The notes below the pieces were generated by a model, which saw only the letters and a program-made list of their open reading frames with translations, was not told the origin of the DNA and ran no database searches. A program made the translations under genes and the position numbers. A stretch of DNA of 64,000 nt from contig JAVLUZ010000415.1 in assembly GCA_036768485.1 (NCBI GenBank), forward strand, positions 211,501 through 275,500. Direction: 5' to 3'. Positions 58,701-64,000 of the stretch are shown piece after piece. Each line of letters starts with the position of its first letter. The first letter of the stretch is position 1. Origin of the DNA: Mermis nigrescens (Eukaryota; Nematoda; Enoplea; Mermithida; Mermithidae).

Positions 58701-61700
58701 CAAAAGGTAGGGGGGTTAAAGTTTTCTGGCTTTGGAGGGATGACGGGGCGGGGACGGTCGACGTTAGGGTGGGGTGAATCCACTCCTCCTCTTACATGTA
58801 TGCTTTGAACACTAATAAACAGACGACAAATTCTGATGTTTTAGACCATTCCGTCACAATTTTGGGCGCTTTTTGAGTAAAAATTACATAAAACTATAAA
58901 TTCGGTAGACATTACTGATATTCTTTTCAAAAAAATCACCGGAGGGTACTAGGGATGGACCGGGTCCACGGACCCGGCACTACCCATCGATTTTTCTGGA
59001 CCGGCCGGACCCCAAATTTGGAACTTGCAGGACCGGGACCCGATTTTCTCGGACACGTGTCAAATACTTTTGGTATTGAATTCGAAGAGTTATAATTTTA
59101 AAAATCGTCAAAAAGCCAAACTATTTTAGTCCGCGTAATTTTGAGCGTCCCTAGAATTCTGTGTGTTGTCTTGTTAATTAGTATGTATGAATCATTATTG
59201 TAGGAAGCTCATAGAGTTTGCACCATAGGTGGGCGGCACCAAAGTTCTGGAGGTGCAAGATTTTGTCAAATGTCATAAATGACCTTTAAAAATGGTGGTA
59301 TGGCATAAACAACACCATTTTTCAATGTTTCTCATCGAGCACTATCCATTAGCATCAAAAAATTGCAAAAAAAACAAAAAATTTCAAAAATTGAATTCTG
59401 GGGGGGTTTGGTTTCTGGGGGGGTATTTTGGTTTCTCGGGGGTGCACACCCCACGCCCAGGGATGGTTTGCACCTGTAAGTATGGCTTGAAATGACTCAA
59501 GTAAGTTCTCACGAAGTTTACAAATAATTATGATGCTGACATGTTCAGAAAATAAATAAATAAACTAATTAAATACTAACAAATTTCCCAGCGTGGAAAT
59601 AATCAAATTTTAGGCATTTCAATCGAAATAACCATCTCTGATAAATACTTTATTCTTTTTCCACAAAAAAACTTGACGTGAGCTAATATTTTACATTTCT
59701 TATCCTCAGGTAGATACGAAATTGAGCTCAAAAGAATAAAAAGGTTTAAAATTATCAGCACTTCGCATCAGACCAATTTATCACATTCTTCCCTTCATAA
59801 ACGTGCAAAAATTGATCTAAAAACGAAGAAATTTATCGAAATTTTTCGGCGCTTAGCGTCATTTATAAATACTGTTGCATTTCTTATAGTCACAAAGCTA
59901 AAATTGCGCTTAAAGGGTTACGTGTCAAAAATTTTAAGTGCGCCGCGTCATATATACATATATACCTAGTTCCTGTGTGTAGCTTATCACGCAAGGGCAT
60001 AGGAAGGAATATTAACCCTACTTCAGGTTTAGGAAAATCAAGTTCTGTCAGGCGAATCTGAGAAAACGGAAGGTGTGCAGAAGAGCAAATGCTAATTCAA
60101 CTCAATTTCAAATTAACTTGTAAATGGTAAAGTTATCAAAATTTTCCGGCGCTTCGCGCCGCATTTTAACTTTTTATTTTTTCATCACTAGAAACTCAGA
60201 AACTGGCTAAACTTCGCTACTAAAGTTCGGAAACTCAGTTCATAACCCAGAACGCGTTACTGCATCGTATAGTACTCTAAAATTTTCAATTAAAAAATAT
60301 GCAGACTTTCGTGGACTATTTGTGCAAAAAGGGATGATCAATCAGCTTCGGTAGTAAATAAATACTTGCAAAACTCGTGATCTAGAAAGAACTCAATGTT
60401 TCAGTCTATAGAATGCATTCATTTTTGAATTGAATTTTATCCATCTCTTACGCATCTAAAATAGCTTTTTAGAGACTGAACATATCACATACATGTTGTA
60501 ATGATAATTAAAATGATCAAAAAGCTTGTCATACACGACCCTGCCTTTTTGTAATCAGCAAAAACTCCTCAATTGATATAAACATTTTTTGGAAGTCTCT
60601 CTGAACGTGTACAGATGTTTCAGGGGGGGGGGCAAAAAACGAAAAATTTTGGATATAATCATGGAAGTGTTTTGTATTGTCTGCCTTTATAGCTTAAAAT
60701 TGAGTTGAAAAGGGCAGAAAGCGCTAAAATTTCCGGCGCTTTGCACCGGTTTAATGAATTATTGCCATTTCTTTTTGTGAGACTTCAGCTTTGAGTTTAG
60801 AACGTTAAATTAACCAGAATATTTCATTAATACGTAATAATAATTTAATGCCGAAAATTCTCTTGTGTCACTCTGAATTTATCTATGCAAAATCTCAAAA
60901 TTTGGTTTATGGTAAGGAAAAATGGCAGAATTCCATGCGCTTTGCTTGCACCAGTTCACCTTTTCAAAATATCTCGTATATTACATTCAAAAGGCCTCTA
61001 AATTCGACTTCAAAACGCTTAACGTGTCAAAATTTTCCGGCGTTCCGCGCCGTATTGATCATTTCTTTAATCTCTTGCATTTATCAGAGAAGCATAAATT
61101 GACGAAGGTACGCCAGTAAAGGTCAAAAAGGCAGTTTAAACACACAAACGCATTTAAGTATATGATTAAAGTAAGAAAGAACACACAAAAATTTGTTACA
61201 TGTATGTATACAAAATAAACAAAAAATTTATTTACTACCTTTGCTCATAAATAAAAGGACCTTTTACATGAAAAGATCACAATTTACGGTACTGGTTCAT
61301 TCATATGACCATTTCTGGATCTCCCTCATACATGTAAGAGGGGGATAGGGGATCCCCCCCCAAAGTCAGTCGTACCCCATCCCTCCAGAGCCAAATAATT
61401 TTCGACCTCCTCCCCGATTTTGAGAGAAAATCGAATTTTTTGATCCTTTTCAGGCGTTTTTGCCCTAAATTGGAGGTCCGTACCCCCCTCCCGAAATTTC
61501 GAGCCGTTACATATATGATCTCCCTCCCCTTGCAAGCTCCATCTTGCCTATGCATGTAGTTTATGTGTTCAGAAAGCTACAAAATTGAGCTTAAAAAGAT
61601 AACAATGTCAAAAAAGTTCCAGCGCTACGCGCCAGTTTTTATAATATGTACGTTGTTTGCATTTTTTTCTGCTAAAGCTAAGAAATTGATTTTTGAACTC

Positions 61701-62745
61701 GTAAAATTTACCCAGTTTCTGTCGAATCTCTTTGTTGATTTAACACATTATCACAAGCTACGTAAGTTATCCGAAAATGCAAAACATGTCGAAAATTGTC
61801 TCTTTATAAAGTAGAATCGCTTAAGAACGCATTTACATTTTTCCATTTCAGCGATTCGTCCCAAACTCTAAAAAAGGGCTTGCTCTTGTGTCTGCAATGT
61901 TTCTGGAAAGCATAAACCTCTTTCTGAATAAAATTTAATTCTAGTTCCAGAATGGTAGCTTAGCATGTCTAGTTCTGGCGAAGCCCTTGTCTTATCTTAT
62001 GCATCATTCAAGTACAAGGTGCTTAGCGATCGTACAACCAACCAGAATCTTAATTATGTTTGAAACGTTAGTATTAATAACTACGGCTTGTATACGTAAA
62101 TTATAAAAGCAGGTTGGACCCGGACCCGATTGAGTTTAGGGCTGGAGATGCGGACCCGGATCCAAATTTTTTACTCTTTTAGACCAGGACCCCCAAAAAT
62201 TGAAAATTTTGGAACCGCTTCATCCCTAGACACTATCTTTCTGCCTGACCCTGCACGGGGAGCCCCTCACCCCTAATGCATGTGTGAGCTCACCTAATAA
62301 GCTTCTTGAATCCGATCAAATTATACACAATAGCCGAATACACGCCCTGTTGGGGGTCATAATGCAAGTGAGTGACCAATCGGCTGGTCAGCCAATGAAT
62401 CAAAATGGGCGAGCACATAAAGGGCGCGATGAAAAAAGAGGAAAGGAGGACGAACGGGAAGGCGGAGCTGGACGACGCCTTGAAAAGCAAAGCGGGCAGA
62501 GCGATAACGGCTACGGTAGTGCTAGTCCACGAAAAGATCTTCAACGGCAAAATTTTGGAGCGAATTTCGGCCGGGGCCTCGTAAACTATGGGACCAAGGC
62601 GAATTACGGATTGTTCGTCGGCGCGAAAGCGTTTTACGACGATGACGTCATCTTTGGGAGAGGGGCGGTACTGAAAGTCCGTGCCCATATGGGGCATCCC
62701 CCGGTTAAGGGCGCTGAAATCCGTACGCCAACCGTCAATGAGCCC
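55485..62745 (-). CDS. TMEM70: TMEM70-like mitochondrial protein (partial, 2 exons in window)
   Basis: Exons 62745-62294 (452 nt, phase 2 at the end) and 55734-55485 (250 nt) join through a split Arg codon to give 233 residues. The N-terminus, with any mitochondrial targeting signal, lies beyond the right edge. TMEM70 is an inner-membrane protein that assists assembly of ATP synthase (subunit c ring) and complex I. Evidence is an extended region ending RLGPIVYEAP, two hydrophobic spans forming a hairpin (fragment residues 70-88 and 95-120), then HLHYDPQQGVYSAIVYNLIG, corresponding to the family's Y-x-A-x-x-Y-N segment. Exon 2 reads FKSTDIYPPARKGVMFSS through LLIFPKYFTDLDHCAVF, and ends with a polar, acidic tail. 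The 6.6-kb intron is mostly nested transposons, and the first of them sits exactly at the 5' splice site. A TMEM186/TMEM223-type relative is the main alternative. Confidence 0.85.
56063..56291 (+). mobile_element. MITE family A copy, perfect 8-bp TSD (TMEM70 intron)
   Basis: From CATACCTGGGCGTGG to GCCGCCCACCTATG. Exact flanks CTCGTATC lie at 56055-56062 and 56292-56299. Confidence 0.92.
56300..56562 (+). mobile_element. MITE family B, sharing its TSD with the A copy before it
   Basis: It starts TATAAATGCGCAGCATG and ends TGTGCGCGTCTG. Exact flanks CTCGTATC lie at 56292-56299 and 56563-56570. The first is also the right flank of the A copy. Confidence 0.87.
56600..57490. other. Unannotated TMEM70 intron sequence
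   Basis: No supported feature. Confidence 0.35.
57501..57764 (-). mobile_element. MITE family A copy, perfect 8-bp TSD (TMEM70 intron)
   Basis: From CATAGGTGAGCGGC to CACGCCCAGGTGTG. Exact flanks GGTATCAC lie at 57493-57500 and 57765-57772. Confidence 0.92.
57939..58465. mobile_element. MITE family M, long copy 6, nested in I
   Basis: It starts CAGTGGCGGATGTAGG and ends AACATCCGCCCATG, 527 bp. Flanks AAATAGCG and AAATAGCA match at 7 of 8. Confidence 0.85.
58570..58802 (+). mobile_element. MITE family G, copy 2, nested in I
   Basis: It starts CATACATGTTACGACTCG and ends CCTCTTACATGTATG. Flanks CTTTTAAC and CTTTGAAC (7 of 8). Confidence 0.85.
59224..59465 (-). mobile_element. MITE family A copy, perfect 8-bp TSD, nested in D2
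   Basis: From CATAGGTGGGCGGC to CACGCCCAGGGATG. Exact flanks GTTTGCAC lie at 59216-59223 and 59466-59473. Confidence 0.92.
59755..61640. repeat. Dispersed hairpin modules inside D2
   Basis: Hairpins CCGGCGCTTCGCGCCG and decayed versions occur near 59760, 59845, 59940, 60148, 60735, 61037 and 61620. Most are preceded by CAAAATTTT and followed by a T-rich tract and an AGAAGC- or GAAACTCA-like stretch, so they are copies of one ~100-bp unit. Confidence 0.65.
61327..61517 (-). mobile_element. MITE family G, copy 3, perfect 8-bp TSD
   Basis: It starts CATACATGTAAGAGGGGG and ends TCGAGCCGTTACATATATG. Exact flanks ATCTCCCT lie at 61319-61326 and 61518-61525. Confidence 0.9.
62294..62745 (-). CDS. 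TMEM70: TMEM70-like, internal exon with the membrane hairpin
   Basis: The acceptor TTTCGCCCTCAG precedes 62745, and ATTAG|GTGAGC is the donor at 62294/62293. It reads GLIDGWRTDFSALNRGMPHM, then the two hydrophobic spans, and ends IGFKKLI plus two bases. The frame stays open upstream past the acceptor (to 62781), so the exon could begin further 5'. The acceptor choice rests on its pyrimidine tract. Confidence 0.85.
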
Positions 62746-62829
62746 CTGAGGGCGAAACAATAGCGCACACTCATTAAACAAAATCTAGCGAGCTAAACAT
62801 CAATAAAACATGACGTACACTAGACATGC

Positions 62830-63145
62830 ACAGCACTGGAGATTCCGGTAGAAGGTGAAATTTTCAAGTGCATTTTCGGGTTCGGAACGGTAGATACACG
62901 TAAAAAACGTCGTTTTTAGTCATTTCAGACGATGCACTATTTTGCTAGATTGTGAAAACCTAAAAAAATTTCGAAAAATATCAGAAAAATTCAAGTAGAT
63001 TCAACAAAATATAGCCAAAAAATGAGTATACGGAGCGAAGAGCCGAAAATGTAACACTTTCTAGCAAACAGATAGCTAAAAACGCTTAAAACAGCACCTT
63101 TTCTACGATTTTTTTTGTAAACCGCTAATTCAGAGGTGAAAACTA
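62830..63145 (-). repeat. Family H-like fragment (reverse)
   Basis: It begins ACATGCACAGCACTGG and contains CAAACAGATAGCTAAAAACG and a degraded hairpin near 63030 (GGAGCGAAGAGCCG). The body matches H at 42533 in reverse. Confidence 0.55.
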
Positions 63146-63399
63146 TTCCCCATGATCACGTGCGATTATGCATATCAGAATGAATATGAATGGATGGATA
63201 ATATAGATAGGATAGACCATAGACCACAGCGGATCGATCATTTCCGTTGGCCTACGGAGTTATATGCGTTACATTTTTGGGGAATAGTCAAAAACTGTCC
63301 CGAAAATACATTATTTAAGCTTTTCCACAATTCATCGTGATTAGCTTAGATAAGAATCATTTTCAATATTTACGGATGTATTGCAAAACGACGGTCAAC

Positions 63400-63545
63400 A
63401 ATCATTTAAAAGGCCGAAATTCGAAATTTCGTGACAAATACGCGATTTTTTCATCTTTCCGTGCATTATCTTACCTTTCGAAATTTTTTTCCGGCCAAGA
63501 GGGGGAGGCGACCAAACCCCCGCCCCTTAAATACGGCTCTGCATA
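63400..63545 (+). repeat. Family R fragment
   Basis: TCATCTTTCCGTGCATTATC, TTTTTTTCCGGCCAAGAG and CCGCCCCTTAAATACGGC match the tail of the repeat at 47560-47660. Confidence 0.45.
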
Positions 63546-63654
63546 TCGGTGTAATTAACTTCTAAAAAACAATGACAATGACAGGTAGTAGATTTAGCAG
63601 GAAAATAAGAAAAAAGCAATTCAGAGAACAAACCTGAAAAACTAAGAAAGCGAT

Positions 63655-63762
63655 GTATTAATAATAATAGTAATAATAATAATTATTATTATCACGTTAA
63701 TAATATTAATAAAAATGCTAATAATAATAATAATTATATTAATGATAATGATAAAAATAATA

Positions 63763-63809
<47 letters not shown>

Positions 63810-63815
63810 AATAGA
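63655..63815. repeat. (AAT)n microsatellite
   Basis: Interrupted run of AAT/ATA trinucleotides with an uninterrupted stretch near 63775-63805. Confidence 0.9.
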
Positions 63816-64000
63816 GATGAATTAATAAGCGATTTTAATAAAATACACGTGACGGGAGCTCGGAAAAGAAAAGACTGACTTCAAATTTTTATTCCAGAAT
63901 TATTTTTATAGTTCTTTAAATTCCAGTCAAATAAAACATTCACAGACATTGTCATTTACTTCAAAAAATGATAATTCGTGATAGCTGTCCCGTCTAATAT

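Larger units (their letters stand above)
58950..62228. mobile_element. D2, probable 3.3-kb hAT-like element nested in I
   Basis: Ends TAGGGATGGACCGGG and CCGCTTCATCCCTA are inverted, and GGACCCGG-type runs lie near both ends (58960-59045 and 62115-62165), as in D1. The flanks (GAGGGTAC and GACACTAT) match at only 4 of 8, so the boundary call rests on the ends. No intact transposase is seen. Confidence 0.6.
57806..62286 (+). mobile_element. Family I element, 4.5-kb nest, TSD duplicates a splice donor
   Basis: It starts CATAGATGCGCACGGTCAGG and ends with CCTGACCCTGCACGGGG then AATGCATGTGTG, an imperfect inverted repeat (GGTCAGG against CCTGACC). Exact flanks AGCTCACC lie at 57798-57805 and 62287-62294. 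On the gene strand this octamer is GGTGAGCT, the last base of the TMEM70 exon plus donor positions +1 to +7. Nested inside are M6, G2 and D2, which in turn carries A and G3; without them element I would be only a few hundred bases. Confidence 0.85.

Noticed and set aside
58942..62236. A proper 8-bp TSD for D2
   Set aside because: GAGGGTAC and GACACTAT agree at only 4 of 8 positions. The element is called on its inverted ends alone, with lower confidence.
62284..62763. 159-aa plus-strand open frame opposite the TMEM70 exon
   Set aside because: It is the antisense shadow of the GC-rich TMEM70 exon. The minus-strand frame carries the family resemblance and proper splice sites.

Overview
This is an AT-rich, intron-containing eukaryotic nuclear window, most likely from an invertebrate animal. 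The three genes found are animal gene families, and the short microsatellites and dense MITEs recall arthropods, but the sequence alone does not fix the phylum. There is no operon structure, no rRNA and no tRNA I could support. Coding exons are clearly more GC-rich than the introns.

Genes: three spliced genes lie head to tail on the minus strand. (1) A TatD-family metal-dependent nuclease: five exons between 44442 and 27566, 321 aa, with a 13.2-kb intron 4 and one GC-AG intron. (2) TMEM230: three exons between 53785 and 49432, 126 aa. (3) TMEM70: two exons, 62745-62294 and 55734-55485, whose 5' part lies beyond the right edge. All exon phases join cleanly. TMEM70 and the possible presequence on the TatD protein both point to mitochondria; TMEM230 belongs to the endosomal and secretory system. 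I see no evidence that the three act in one pathway. The left 27 kb has no gene I can support, only one weak candidate exon at about 24.0 kb.

Mobile DNA: most of the rest is short non-autonomous DNA transposons, many with both ends and an 8-bp target-site duplication (TSD) readable. Letters used here are my own labels. Family A (about 23 copies, 200-270 bp, ends CAYACSTGGGC) dominates. Families B, C, G, H, I and L have different interiors but similar CAYAC-type ends. Family M has ends CAGTGGCGGAT; N has CAGTGTTTT; P has CAGGCCCGTATCC; Q has CAGGGGCGTA; D has TAGTGATCGACC; F has GGATCTAGTATAC. The 8-bp TSDs suggest the hAT superfamily for most; F could be Merlin-like. A PIF/Harbinger element at 3832-5027 keeps a frameshifted HARBI1-type transposase remnant. 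Four foldback-like elements (K1-K4) have inverted arms built from locus-specific short tandem repeats.

Main points of interest: a transposon whose TSD duplicates the TMEM70 5' splice site; three places where two different MITEs sit side by side sharing one 8-bp target in three copies; a GC-rich hairpin module (CGGCGC-GAA-GCGCCG, often repeated every 90-105 bp) shared by transposons with unrelated ends; and the K elements.
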